DNA of 64,000 bases from an uncultured Sphaerochaeta sp. (lineage in GTDB: Bacteria; Spirochaetota; Spirochaetia; Sphaerochaetales; Sphaerochaetaceae): assembly GCF_963676285.1 (NCBI RefSeq), contig NZ_OY781063.1, positions 930,001 through 994,000 of the forward strand, read 5' to 3'. The notes beneath the pieces were generated by a model. That model was not told the DNA's origin, did not search any database, and worked only from the letters and a program-made list of their open reading frames with translations. A program made the translations under genes and the position numbers. Below, one piece after another: positions 17,223 to 25,816 of this stretch (its first letter is position 1; each line of letters starts with the position of its first letter).

Positions 17223-18035
17223 CTACGGGCGCCCAACTCCTTCTATGCTCTGAGTCTCCTCTCTTCTGTCTTCAGCAATATCCATCGCTGCAAAGGAACT
17301 GCTAGAGGGAAGAATGAGCTGGAACTCCTTCATATCACCCATCTTAATCTTCCCCTGAACAAGAGAAGCCTCTAAAAGATGCCCTCCCTTGCTTTTATCA
17401 ACAGAAAGAAAATGCAAATGCCAACCTGGCAAGTTAATCCCTTCCACATAATCGGGAGAACGGAATGCAACAATAGTCCCCTCCACTTGCTCATATTCAA
17501 ACTCTCTCTGGGATTCAGCGATTACAGAGAGCGGACGGTACGGTTTCTCCTGGGATGGAACACTACGGACTCGTACATGGGAGAACGTTCCACTCACCTT
17601 CGCAACATAAAAACGATTGAAATCGTTGGTAGTTTCTGCAATGCATGCATCCATTGTAGTTTTCAAAGTTTCAATATCAGCAATCGCAGTCCAGGGTTTA
17701 ACGATTACATCTGGCTCAAAAGTTGTTGCAACAGCAAATGGCACCAACATCTGGTCATCCATTAGCTCGACAGTGCCATCAACCTTGGCTTTATACACAT
17801 TGCCATCAAGGAAGATCATCTCCCCATCCAACGTATCAAAGGTACCAATGCCTGTATCCCCATGATCTTTCAATGTACCAACAGATATAAACCCATCATA
17901 CTCTCCCTGCAACAATGCATTGAGCAAAGAGACCTGGTAGATATTGTCTTCCTTGGGAACAGAGGTACATCCACATACAAGAAACAAGCATAAAACCAAC
18001 ACTACAGCACTAAGGACCCGATTACCCGCTTTCAT
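17223..18035 (-). CDS. Alpha-acetolactate decarboxylase, lipoprotein form
   Basis: This is a 270-residue enzyme that converts 2-acetolactate to acetoin. Zn ligands are visible in GWHLHFLSVDKSKGGHLLE (three His), with the conserved Arg in AFRSPDYVEG and Glu in TLDGEM. The N-terminus MKAGNRVLSAVVLVLCLFL followed by VCGC is a lipoprotein signal with the acceptor Cys near 25, so the enzyme is predicted to be anchored outside the cytoplasm. The frame is open to a TTG at 18086, but AGGGGG and the signal peptide both favour the ATG at 18035. It is the last gene after a sugar ABC importer, an unusual neighbour. The 105-base gap holds a short GTGCC/GGCAC inverted repeat. Confidence 0.85.
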   Translation of the reverse strand: MKAGNRVLSAVVLVLCLFLVCGCTSVPKEDNIYQVSLLNALLQGEYDGFISVGTLKDHGDTGIGTFDTLDGEMIFLDGNVYKAKVDGTVELMDDQMLVPFAVATTFEPDVIVKPWTAIADIETLKTTMDACIAETTNDFNRFYVAKVSGTFSHVRVRSVPSQEKPYRPLSVIAESQREFEYEQVEGTIVAFRSPDYVEGINLPGWHLHFLSVDKSKGGHLLEASLVQGKIKMGDMKEFQLILPSSSSFAAMDIAEDRREETQSIEGVGRP

Positions 18036-18140
18036 GAGAGCACCCCCTACTTGATTCAGCATAGAGGGTGCAGAGAGGTGAGACAAGGATTATGCTTCAC
18101 TTCTTGAAATTAATTGCATCTCGTGCCTTAGGCACAATCC

Positions 18141-18956
18141 CTACCCTTTCACAGCTCCCATCGTAAGTCCTTTGACAACATACTTCTGGAAGAACATCGT
18201 AAGGATGATTGCCGGGGCCATGATGGTAACAGCTGCTGCCATGACCGCACCCCAGTCAACTTCGACATAACTCAAGAAGTTATATACTGCAATGGGAAGT
18301 GTTCTTGTTTTCTGCTGACTCAATACCTGACTAAACATAAAGTTGTTCCAACTGAATATGAAACTCAGCGTTGTAGCGGTAACCACCCCGGGACCGGAGA
18401 GGGGCAACAGAATCTTGAGGAACGCACTCTGTTGTGTCAGTCCGTCCACCATAGCAGCCTCTTCGAGTTCACGAGGCACAGAATCGAAATAGGGAGCCAT
18501 TACCCACACAACCAAAGGAAGTGCAATAAGCATATGGCTGAGGATCAAGGCTACATAGCTATCCATCAAGTGAAGCCTTGAAAAAACAATGTACCAAGGC
18601 ATAAGGAATGATATACCTGGCATCAAGCGAGCAACCAAAATGAATACAGAGAGTTTCTTCTGCTTATAGCGAGCAATGGAATAGGCTGCGGGGAGCCCAA
18701 GAATGAGTGAAAAGAACACACTCACCACCGATACAATGACTGAGTTTTTCATGTAGTGCAGGAAATCCTGTTCGATGAACACCCGTTCATAGTTTTGCAT
18801 CACCGGAGAAAAGATGAATTTAGGGGGCCAGCTGATGATATCCACCTGTGTCTTGAACGAACTCATCAGCATCCAGATAAAGGGGAATAGAATTGGTACA
18901 ATGATTAAGAACAGTATGATACCAAAGAGGATTGAATGAACTATTTTTCGCTGCAT
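18141..18956 (-). CDS. Sugar ABC transporter permease (MalG type)
   Basis: This is a 271-residue inner-membrane permease of the binding-protein-dependent family. Six hydrophobic segments are visible. The EAA loop, which docks on the ATPase, reads PRELEEAAMVDGLTQQSAFLKILLPLSGPG near 160-190. The end GAVKG is typical of CUT1 permeases. GGAGG lies 6 bases before the ATG. It pairs with the MalF-type permease 10 bases upstream. No ATPase gene is in the operon; CUT1 systems often share one MsmK-like ATPase encoded elsewhere. Confidence 0.92.
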   Translation of the reverse strand: MQRKIVHSILFGIILFLIIVPILFPFIWMLMSSFKTQVDIISWPPKFIFSPVMQNYERVFIEQDFLHYMKNSVIVSVVSVFFSLILGLPAAYSIARYKQKKLSVFILVARLMPGISFLMPWYIVFSRLHLMDSYVALILSHMLIALPLVVWVMAPYFDSVPRELEEAAMVDGLTQQSAFLKILLPLSGPGVVTATTLSFIFSWNNFMFSQVLSQQKTRTLPIAVYNFLSYVEVDWGAVMAAAVTIMAPAIILTMFFQKYVVKGLTMGAVKG

Positions 18957-18966
18957 GCCTCGCCTC

Positions 18967-19845
18967 CTACAACTCGAAAATTCTGCGTACGCGCATCACC
19001 ATCAAGCTGAAAAGCATGACGATAGCAAACAGGAAGACCAACATAACAGCACTCTGTCCCATCCTGAAGTATTCAAAGCTGTATTTAAAAGCCAAGACAT
19101 TCAGATTCTCTGAAGCATACCCCGGCCCCCCTCCAGTCATTGAGTAGATGATATCGTAGGTTTTAAGTGCATCAATTGCCCGAAGGATTACCGCAGTAAG
19201 GATGGTCGGCATCAACATGGGAAGTGTGATCTGAAACAGGACCTGCCTCCCATTTGCCCCATCGACCATGGCCGATTCATACGGCTCAGTGGACAAACCA
19301 GCAAGACCCGCTAGTACGATGATGGTAATCATAGGCGTCCACTGCCAGATATCTACCATGATCAAGGAAGGCATAACAGTCCTTGCATCACTGACCCAAC
19401 CACTCTGGGGGAGTTTCAACACACTGAGTACATAGTTCAGAATGCCAATCGTCGGGTCATAGAACAGATTCCAAACAATACCAATGGCAACCGGAGTTGC
19501 AACCAAGGGCAACAGTAACAAGGTCTTTACCATTCCCTTCCCCTTGAATTTCCGGTTGAGAATCAGGGCAAGGACGGTTCCAAGAACCATTTCCACAATT
19601 ACAGCACCAAAGGTAAAGTAGAAAGTCCTTCCTAGAGACTGAAGAAACCTAGGTTCCTTGAGCACCTTGAAATAACTCTCCAGTCCCACTACAGAGAGGG
19701 GTCTCCCACTGGTCAACGACCAATCAGTAAAACTGAGAAAGAATGTATACACCACCGGGAATACCATAAGTATCACTACAAACAGTACAGCAGGAAGTGG
19801 GAAAATATAACGTAGATTTTTTTCTAAGAAACCTTGTTTGACCAT
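18967..19845 (-). CDS. Sugar ABC transporter permease (MalF type)
   Basis: This is a 292-residue inner-membrane permease. The N-terminal FPLPAVLFVVILMVFPVVYTFFLSF is the first membrane helix. The EAA loop reads PYESAMVDGANGRQVLFQITLPMLMP in the last third, and IYSMTGGGPGYASENL is the usual conserved loop before the last helices. The frame is open for 17 more codons, but AAGGAG is 7 bases before the ATG at 19845. It is separated from the binding-protein gene by a strong hairpin, so it is probably expressed at a lower level than that gene. Confidence 0.92.
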   Translation of the reverse strand: MVKQGFLEKNLRYIFPLPAVLFVVILMVFPVVYTFFLSFTDWSLTSGRPLSVVGLESYFKVLKEPRFLQSLGRTFYFTFGAVIVEMVLGTVLALILNRKFKGKGMVKTLLLLPLVATPVAIGIVWNLFYDPTIGILNYVLSVLKLPQSGWVSDARTVMPSLIMVDIWQWTPMITIIVLAGLAGLSTEPYESAMVDGANGRQVLFQITLPMLMPTILTAVILRAIDALKTYDIIYSMTGGGPGYASENLNVLAFKYSFEYFRMGQSAVMLVFLFAIVMLFSLMVMRVRRIFEL

Positions 19846-19866
19846 GGGACAACTCCTTGCAACACG

Positions 19867-19897
19867 ATTGGCCGACCGAGAGTATCGGTCGGCCAAT
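19867..19897 (-). other. Intercistronic hairpin between binding-protein and permease genes
   Basis: ATTGGCCGACCGA (19867-19879) and TCGGTCGGCCAAT (19885-19897) are a perfect 13-base stem with a 5-base loop. No T-run follows on the minus strand. It likely protects the upstream binding-protein mRNA from 3' decay or causes partial termination, so that the binding protein exceeds the permeases (inference). Confidence 0.75.
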
Positions 19898-19913
19898 TCC
19901 TTTTACTACTTAC

Positions 19914-21188
19914 TTAGAGTCCGTACTCACCATCGGCCTTCAGGAGCTCATCTACAGCATCTGCCTTCTCACTGGCAAGTGCACTGAGCTTACTCGAAGT
20001 ACCCTTGGTATTGATGGATTCGATGATGACTTCACCGATCAGGTCACGAGCCTGCCCAACAGAACTCATAAACGGGCGGTCAAACGGGAAACCGTTCTTT
20101 GCAGCATGGGCCTGAGTCTCTACCAAACCTGGATTCATTACTGCCCTGACCTCAGCATCAGCCCAAGCAGAGTCTCGAGCCATGGTGATGTTCGTGAGCA
20201 TACCTTCCTTGGCAAGTTCCTTGCTTGTAGCCCAGTCGAGGAACTTCTGAGCAGCATCCTTGTTCTTTGAAGCAGAGGACATTGCCATACCCCATGAAAC
20301 TACGATAAACGGGGAATCATCCTTTGGACCCCTCGGAAGCTGTGCTACCCCGATATCCTCAGCAGGAATCTGGGTCTTTGCAGGATCAACAATCTGTCCA
20401 TAGAAGACACTTGCATCAGTCCACATTGCGACCTTTCCAGCCTGGAACACAGGCATGACATTCTCCCAAGACATGCTGGTAACGCCCTGTGGTCCATAAT
20501 TGCCAAGCAATTTGCCGTAATATCGGATTGCTTCAACTGCCTCTGGGCTATCAAAAACGGCCTTTCCATCTTCAAGATATCTACCACCATAGTTATAGAT
20601 ATAGCTGGAAATCTGAGTTACTGCAGCAGCGCCCTTACCTCTTGAGGCAAACCCAGCTACACCGTCCTTATTGAGGACTCTTGCGGCATTCTCAAGCTCT
20701 GCAAAGGTTGTAGGTACGGAAAGACCAGCCTTTTTAAACAGATCCTTTCGGTAGTACATTACCTGCCACTCTGTTACGAGAGGAACAATGTATGCTTTAC
20801 CATCTTTTCGGCCGATATCAACTGAATTCTCAGGATAATCAGCAAAGTTATAGTTGTCCAAGCTCTCATACCAACCATTCTTTATGAACATCAAGCCTTC
20901 CTGCAACGGTCGTGTCATGAACACATCGACGGTAGAGCTGTTGGTTGCAAATTCAGTGGTCAACTTATTAGTGAGCTGACTCTCCTGCAGACTCTCATAG
21001 TTCACCTTGATCCCAGTCTCTGCCTCGAATTCAGGAATCTTGGTCTTCAGCAACTCCCCATAAGGGTGGTTAGCCAACAACACACGGATCTCTTGCGGAG
21101 CTGCTTCATCCTTAGTCCCTTGTGCAAACATTGGTGCCAACACAAGACCGAGCAACAACGCAAAAATAACCATTGTTTTCATCTTCAT
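19914..21188 (-). CDS. Sugar ABC transporter substrate-binding protein (SBP_bac_1 family)
   Basis: This is a 424-residue periplasmic solute receptor. The N-terminal 22 residues are a Sec signal peptide (KTMVIFALLLGLVLAPMFAQ) with expected cleavage after Ala-Gln. The family-1 binding fold is indicated by IKVNYESLQESQLTNKLTTEFA and VDVFMTRPLQEGLMFIKNGW near 90-120, and by the PFIVVSWGMAMSSASKNKDAAQKFLDW segment near 300. Sugars or sugar oligomers are expected. It is the first gene of the operon, divergent from the RpiR regulator gene, and is followed by a hairpin and two permeases. Confidence 0.92.
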   Translation of the reverse strand: MKMKTMVIFALLLGLVLAPMFAQGTKDEAAPQEIRVLLANHPYGELLKTKIPEFEAETGIKVNYESLQESQLTNKLTTEFATNSSTVDVFMTRPLQEGLMFIKNGWYESLDNYNFADYPENSVDIGRKDGKAYIVPLVTEWQVMYYRKDLFKKAGLSVPTTFAELENAARVLNKDGVAGFASRGKGAAAVTQISSYIYNYGGRYLEDGKAVFDSPEAVEAIRYYGKLLGNYGPQGVTSMSWENVMPVFQAGKVAMWTDASVFYGQIVDPAKTQIPAEDIGVAQLPRGPKDDSPFIVVSWGMAMSSASKNKDAAQKFLDWATSKELAKEGMLTNITMARDSAWADAEVRAVMNPGLVETQAHAAKNGFPFDRPFMSSVGQARDLIGEVIIESINTKGTSSKLSALASEKADAVDELLKADGEYGL

Positions 21189-21202
21189 TTCTTCTTCTCC
21201 TT

Positions 21203-21223
21203 TTGTAAATTGTACAAATACAA
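21203..21223. promoter_or_regulatory. Palindromic operator candidate between SBP and rpiR-type genes
   Basis: A perfect palindrome TTGTACAA (21210-21217) is flanked by TTGTA (21203-21207) and TACAA (21219-21223). It lies about 15 bases upstream of the binding-protein start, within its leader or promoter, and 110 bases from the regulator gene. It is a plausible site for the RpiR protein (inference). Confidence 0.4.
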
Positions 21224-21288
21224 CCTTTTGGCTATAGTATAACCTCTTTTTTGGAATTGTATAGCGATAAATGAATATTTTTTTCTCA

Positions 21289-21317
21289 TTGCCTGAATAT
21301 TTTTTTCATACTATACT
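21289..21317 (+). promoter_or_regulatory. Promoter of the rpiR-gnd operon
   Basis: TTGCCT (21289-21294), a 17-base A/T-rich spacer and TATACT (21312-21317). The regulator ATG at 21336 is preceded by AGAGGA. Confidence 0.6.
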
Positions 21318-21335
21318 GACTACAAGAGGACCAGC

Positions 21336-22178
21336 ATGCAAGAAGTAAGTGCCATCTATACGATTCGGAGCAAGTACCACACCCTCAGTGCAAAAGAGAA
21401 AAAGATTGCTGACTTCATCCTCGAGCATCCCAAGGAATCGGTAAACCCGAGTATTGAGAAACTGGCAGAGAGAATTGGGATCAGTGAATCAACCATGGTG
21501 CGCTTTGCCCGCAAACTTGGGTACTCAGGATATCAGCGCTTTCGTATCGCCCTAGCAAGGGAGACCATTCCCAAAAATGAACAAGTCTTTGAAACTGAGC
21601 TCCTTGAGGGTGAAGAGGTAGTGGATATGGTCTTCAAGAATGCACAACACACCCTCTCTGAAACACTGGGGGCCGTTGACCGTAAGGCAATCAAGGAAAG
21701 TGCAGCGTTGATTGCCAAGGCTCGCTCGGTATTCCTCATGGGCCTCGGAGGTTCCAATACCCTTGCCCAGGATGCATATCATAAATTTATCAGAACAGGT
21801 ATCAACTGCCAGTATGCTGCTGACTTCCATATGCAGCTGATGCTAGCCAGCCAAGCAACAAAAGATGATGTAGCCCTGATCGTAAGCCACACCGGTGAAG
21901 GATATGACACCCTTGCCCTGGCAGAAGAGCTCAGAAACAATGGAGCCAAGTTACTTATTTTAACCAGCAATGCAAGATCCCCTTTGGCCAAACTGGGGGA
22001 CCATGTCTTGTCAGTAAGCCCTTGTTGTTCGAAAATAGTTGCAGAATCCTTTTCCGCCAGGATCACCTCCTTGGTCCTCATCGATGTCCTGTACGTGGAA
22101 ATCCTTGAGCTCATGGAGAATACCGGGGTGGAGAATTTGAATAAGATGAGAGATGTTATCGCAAAACGAAGAATCTAA
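21336..22178 (+). CDS. RpiR family transcriptional regulator
   Basis: This is a 280-residue regulator with an N-terminal helix-turn-helix (SIEKLAERIGISESTMVRFARKLGYSGY near 34-61) and a C-terminal SIS sugar-phosphate-binding domain (RSVFLMGLGGSNTLAQDAYHKF near 130; LIVSHTGEGYDTLALAEELR near 186). Such proteins sense a phosphorylated sugar. It heads an operon with 6-phosphogluconate dehydrogenase and a PfkB kinase and is divergent from a sugar importer, so it probably controls both. The downstream gene starts 19 bases after its stop. Confidence 0.92.
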   Translation: MQEVSAIYTIRSKYHTLSAKEKKIADFILEHPKESVNPSIEKLAERIGISESTMVRFARKLGYSGYQRFRIALARETIPKNEQVFETELLEGEEVVDMVFKNAQHTLSETLGAVDRKAIKESAALIAKARSVFLMGLGGSNTLAQDAYHKFIRTGINCQYAADFHMQLMLASQATKDDVALIVSHTGEGYDTLALAEELRNNGAKLLILTSNARSPLAKLGDHVLSVSPCCSKIVAESFSARITSLVLIDVLYVEILELMENTGVENLNKMRDVIAKRRI

Positions 22179-22197
22179 GATGAGGAGTCATATACAA

Positions 22198-23643
22198 ATG
22201 AAAGCAAATATCGGTCTTATCGGCCTTGCAGTAATGGGAGAAAACCTGGTGCTCAATATGGAGAGCAAAGGGTTTAGTGTCGCTGTCTACAACCGTAGCA
22301 TTTCCAAAGTCGATGCCTTCCTTGATTCCAGGGCAAAAGGAAAGAACATTATCGGTACACACAGCCTTGAAGAATTGGTTGAACAGCTGGAACGCCCCAG
22401 GAAAGTGATGATGATGGTGAAAGCAGGAAAAGCTGTCGATGAAACCATTGAAAAGCTCATCCCCCTCCTGGAAGCAGGAGATATCATCATTGACGGAGGA
22501 AACTCCAACTATGAAGACAGTGAGCGAAGAATGGCCTATGTGGAGAGCAAAGGCTTGCTCTACATCGGAACAGGAGTCTCTGGTGGTGAAGAAGGTGCCT
22601 TGAAGGGGCCATCCATCATGCCAGGTGGCTCAAAGTCTGCATGGGAAGCGGTAAAGCCCATACTGCAGGGCATCAGTGCACATGTGCATGACCAGCCATG
22701 CTGTGATTGGATCGGAAAGGGAGGAGCAGGTCACTTTGTAAAGATGGTACACAACGGCATCGAGTACGGTGACATGCAACTTATCGGTGAAATCTACGAC
22801 CTAATGCATAGAATCCTTAAACTGGACAATGAAAGCATGCAAGGCATATTCTCCGATTGGAATGAAGGAGACCTCGACAGCTACCTGATCGAAATCACCA
22901 AGGATATTCTTGGTTATAAGGAAGAAGATGGTTCCTTCCTCCTCGATAAGATCCTTGATACCGCTGGACAGAAAGGAACCGGTAAATGGACCGGCATCAG
23001 TGCACTGCATGAGGGTGTTCCCTTGACCCTGATCGTTGAATCTGTTTTCGCAAGAAGTGTTTCAAGCCAGAAGGACGAGCGCCTAGCTGCCAGTAAGGTA
23101 TATGACTTGAAACCCAATCATCCAGTTTCTGATCCCAAAGAATTCATCACCATGCTTGGAAAAGCACTCTATGCAGCAAAAATTATCAGCTATGCACAGG
23201 GATTCAGCCTGATCAAGGCAGCAGGTGAGACAAACAACTGGGACCTGAACCTAGGAGGGATTGCCCTGCTCTGGAGAGGAGGCTGCATCATACGTTCTGC
23301 ATTCCTCGACAAGATCAGCCAGGCATTCACCAAGAATCCCATGCTGCAGAACCTTATCATGGACCCCTACTTCGTTCAGATTCTGAAGGAGAATCACCAG
23401 AGTCTGAGAGAAGTGGTCGCTGCTGCTGCACTGAATGGGATTCCTACCCCGTCCTTGAGTGCTGCTCTCTCCTGGTTTGACAGCTACAGGACCGAACGCC
23501 TGCCGGCTAATCTCCTCCAGGCACAGCGTGACTATTTCGGAGCTCATACATATGAGCGGGTAGACAAGAAGCGGGGAGAATTCTTCCACACAAACTGGAC
23601 TGGTCGAGGCGGCGATACCGCCAGTACCACCTATACCGTATAA
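22198..23643 (+). CDS. gnd: 6-phosphogluconate dehydrogenase, decarboxylating
   Basis: This is a 481-residue cytoplasmic enzyme converting 6-phosphogluconate and NADP to ribulose 5-phosphate and CO2. The N-terminal Rossmann motif is GLIGLAVMGENLVLN (5-19); GVSGGEEGALKGPSIMPGG near 128 and GKGGAGHFVKMVHNGIEYGDMQ near 180 carry the catalytic Lys and Asn. The RGGDTASTTYTV end is typical. The length equals the common long form. Two upstream in-frame starts exist (22153 and 22180), but GAGGAG at 22182-22187 and homology favour 22198. Its place in a sugar operon suggests a dedicated role in gluconate use. Confidence 0.96.
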   Translation: MKANIGLIGLAVMGENLVLNMESKGFSVAVYNRSISKVDAFLDSRAKGKNIIGTHSLEELVEQLERPRKVMMMVKAGKAVDETIEKLIPLLEAGDIIIDGGNSNYEDSERRMAYVESKGLLYIGTGVSGGEEGALKGPSIMPGGSKSAWEAVKPILQGISAHVHDQPCCDWIGKGGAGHFVKMVHNGIEYGDMQLIGEIYDLMHRILKLDNESMQGIFSDWNEGDLDSYLIEITKDILGYKEEDGSFLLDKILDTAGQKGTGKWTGISALHEGVPLTLIVESVFARSVSSQKDERLAASKVYDLKPNHPVSDPKEFITMLGKALYAAKIISYAQGFSLIKAAGETNNWDLNLGGIALLWRGGCIIRSAFLDKISQAFTKNPMLQNLIMDPYFVQILKENHQSLREVVAAAALNGIPTPSLSAALSWFDSYRTERLPANLLQAQRDYFGAHTYERVDKKRGEFFHTNWTGRGGDTASTTYTV

Positions 23644-23662
23644 GCACACTGGAGGTTTGCAG

Positions 23663-24763
23663 ATGGCATCAATTCCACTCATGAACAAAGAGGACGCATC
23701 CTTGGATTTTCTCTCGCTGGGAGCCTTGGTTGTTCGTCTCGACCCGGGCGTAATCCCTTTCGAATATGCCCAGAATCTTGACTTGCATGTTTCAGGTGGT
23801 GAATATAATGTCGCTGCAAACCTGAGCAGGGCATTTGGACAAAGAACTGCGATTGCCAGTGCAATGGTGGACTACCCGGTTGGACAGAAGATTGAGAGTG
23901 AGGTCAGGAGAATGGGGGTACAAGCGTTTTACAAGCGCTTCGCCCATGATGGGGTCAGAGGCCCCAATATGGCTCATGTATACAGCGACCGTGGACAGGG
24001 ACTACGAGCCCCTGTGGTTTTTTATAATCGGAGCAACGAAGCGGCTGCTCTACTTGATGAAGAGAGTTTTGACTGGGATGCAATCTTTTCTCAAAAGGTC
24101 AGATGGTTCCATAGTGGAGGAATCTTCAGTGCACTCTCCCCTTCCATTCCTTCCCTGATCATCCGTGCAATGAAAAAAGCAAAGGAACAGGGAGCCATTA
24201 TCTCCCTTGACCTGAACTACCGAGAGAAACTATGGAAGTCCATTGCCGATACGGGGCAAGATCCTCAAAAGGTAGCCCAGAAAACCCTCTCTTCCATTGT
24301 TGAGCATGTTGATGTGCTCATTGGTAATGAAGAGGATCTCCAGCTTGGCTTGGGGCTCAAGGGACCGGAAGTACATAAGAGTGACAAACTCGACCCATCT
24401 TCGTTTTATGCAATGATGGAGACAGTTGCAAAACGTTTTCCCCAGATCAAGGCAGTAGCAACCACCATGAGGGAAGTACAATCAACCAACCGACACCGCT
24501 GGAGTGCAGTACTCTATCTAAACGGGAAGGGGTATCAAGCTCCTACCTGTGAACTGGATATCCTTGACCGCGTTGGCGGTGGCGATGGCTTTGCCAGTGG
24601 TCTCATCTATGGATTGCTTGAAGGAAAGGAACCAGAAGAAGCACTGCGCTTAGGATGGGCTCATGGAGCACTCCTGACCAGTTATCCCGGCGATACCACC
24701 ATGGCGAGCCTATCCCAGGTGGAAGCACTTGCCAAAGGCGGCAGTGCACGAATTCAGAGGTAA
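23663..24763 (+). CDS. PfkB family sugar kinase, 2-keto-3-deoxygluconate kinase-like
   Basis: This is a 366-residue ATP-dependent kinase of the ribokinase family. Family landmarks are LGALVVRLDPG at the start, HVSGGEYNVAANLSRAFG near 35 (substrate loop) and the PfkB signature DRVGGGDGFASGLIYGLLEG near 300 with the catalytic Asp. The extra length and the AFYKR and MAHVYSDRGQGLR segments fit KDG kinases rather than fructokinases. It follows gnd by 19 bases and is immediately followed by a dehydrogenase gene, which fits a gluconate/ketogluconate route. GGAGG is 7 bases before the ATG; a TTG two codons earlier was not used. Confidence 0.85.
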   Translation: MASIPLMNKEDASLDFLSLGALVVRLDPGVIPFEYAQNLDLHVSGGEYNVAANLSRAFGQRTAIASAMVDYPVGQKIESEVRRMGVQAFYKRFAHDGVRGPNMAHVYSDRGQGLRAPVVFYNRSNEAAALLDEESFDWDAIFSQKVRWFHSGGIFSALSPSIPSLIIRAMKKAKEQGAIISLDLNYREKLWKSIADTGQDPQKVAQKTLSSIVEHVDVLIGNEEDLQLGLGLKGPEVHKSDKLDPSSFYAMMETVAKRFPQIKAVATTMREVQSTNRHRWSAVLYLNGKGYQAPTCELDILDRVGGGDGFASGLIYGLLEGKEPEEALRLGWAHGALLTSYPGDTTMASLSQVEALAKGGSARIQR

Positions 24764-24765
24764 CC

Positions 24766-25809
24766 ATGCAAGCACTCGTTCTCACTGACTACAAGAAACT
24801 GGAAATTCAGGATGTACAGCGTCCTGCCATCACCTCCCCTACCCAGGTGCTTATACGCATCAAGGCTGCTGCCATTTGTGGTAGCGATGTCCACGGTTAT
24901 GATGGATCAAGCGGACGACGCCGTCCCCCCATCATTATGGGGCATGAAGGGAGTGGCATCATCGAGGAAGTTGGATCCATGGTTAGAGGCTTTGCCGTTG
25001 GGGATCGTGTTACCTTCGACTCAACCATCTACTGTGGAACCTGTTCCTATTGCAGACAAGGCCTGTTCAATCTCTGTGACAATCGCAGGGTGCTCGGGGT
25101 GAGTTGTGATGAGTACAAACAGGATGGCATTTTTGCTGAATACGCCTTGGTGGAGGAACGTGTCTTGTTTCACCTTCCTCCCGCCTTGGATTTTATTCAG
25201 GCATCCCTTGCTGAACCAGCAGGGGTAGCAGCCCATGCAATTTCACAAGCCAACATCTCCCTCGCTGATGATGTTGCAGTGGTAGGAGCTGGACTGATTG
25301 GGCTCTTGATCATCAAGCTACTGAGAACCATGACCAGTGGAACCATCATTGCATTGGACCTTGATGCAAACAGAAGGAAAAAGGCACTGGAAGTTGGTGC
25401 AGACAAAGCGTTCGATCCCACGGACAGTGATATGCTCTCACACATTCAGCAGATAACTGACCGACAGATGCTCCCCCTTGTCTTTGAGGCGGTTGGAGCT
25501 ACAACTCCCGTCCAGACAGCACTCTCCCTGGTAAAAAAGGGAGGAGAGGTAGTTCTGGTCGGAAACATCACTCCTGAGATCAAGATTCCACTACAGAACG
25601 TTGTAACCCGGCAGATCCGGCTCCAGGGAACATGTGCGATCAACGGGGAATATCCAGCCGTCCTGAAAATGATGGCGAACAAGACGCTTGTGGTCGATGA
25701 CCTAATCAGCAAGGTGGTACCGCTTGAAGAAGGTCCTCTTTGGTTTGACAAACTCTACAATCGGGAAGAAGAGCTTCTCAAGGTTGTACTGGTTCCCGGC
25801 AAAAAGTGA
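24766..25809 (+). CDS. Zinc-dependent medium-chain alcohol/polyol dehydrogenase
   Basis: This is a 347-residue NAD(P)-dependent dehydrogenase. Catalytic Zn ligands are in AAICGSDVHGYDG (Cys near 37) and GHEGSG; the structural Zn site is CGTCSYCRQGLFNLC near 88-102. The cofactor fold has VVGAGLIGLLIIKLL near 170. It resembles sorbitol or threonine dehydrogenases. In this operon oxidation of a polyol or sugar acid feeding the kinase is likely (inference). It starts two bases after the kinase stop, with AGAGG as ribosome site; the longer open frame upstream is only overlap with the kinase gene. Confidence 0.88.
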   Translation: MQALVLTDYKKLEIQDVQRPAITSPTQVLIRIKAAAICGSDVHGYDGSSGRRRPPIIMGHEGSGIIEEVGSMVRGFAVGDRVTFDSTIYCGTCSYCRQGLFNLCDNRRVLGVSCDEYKQDGIFAEYALVEERVLFHLPPALDFIQASLAEPAGVAAHAISQANISLADDVAVVGAGLIGLLIIKLLRTMTSGTIIALDLDANRRKKALEVGADKAFDPTDSDMLSHIQQITDRQMLPLVFEAVGATTPVQTALSLVKKGGEVVLVGNITPEIKIPLQNVVTRQIRLQGTCAINGEYPAVLKMMANKTLVVDDLISKVVPLEEGPLWFDKLYNREEELLKVVLVPGKK

Positions 25810-25816
25810 GGAAAAC

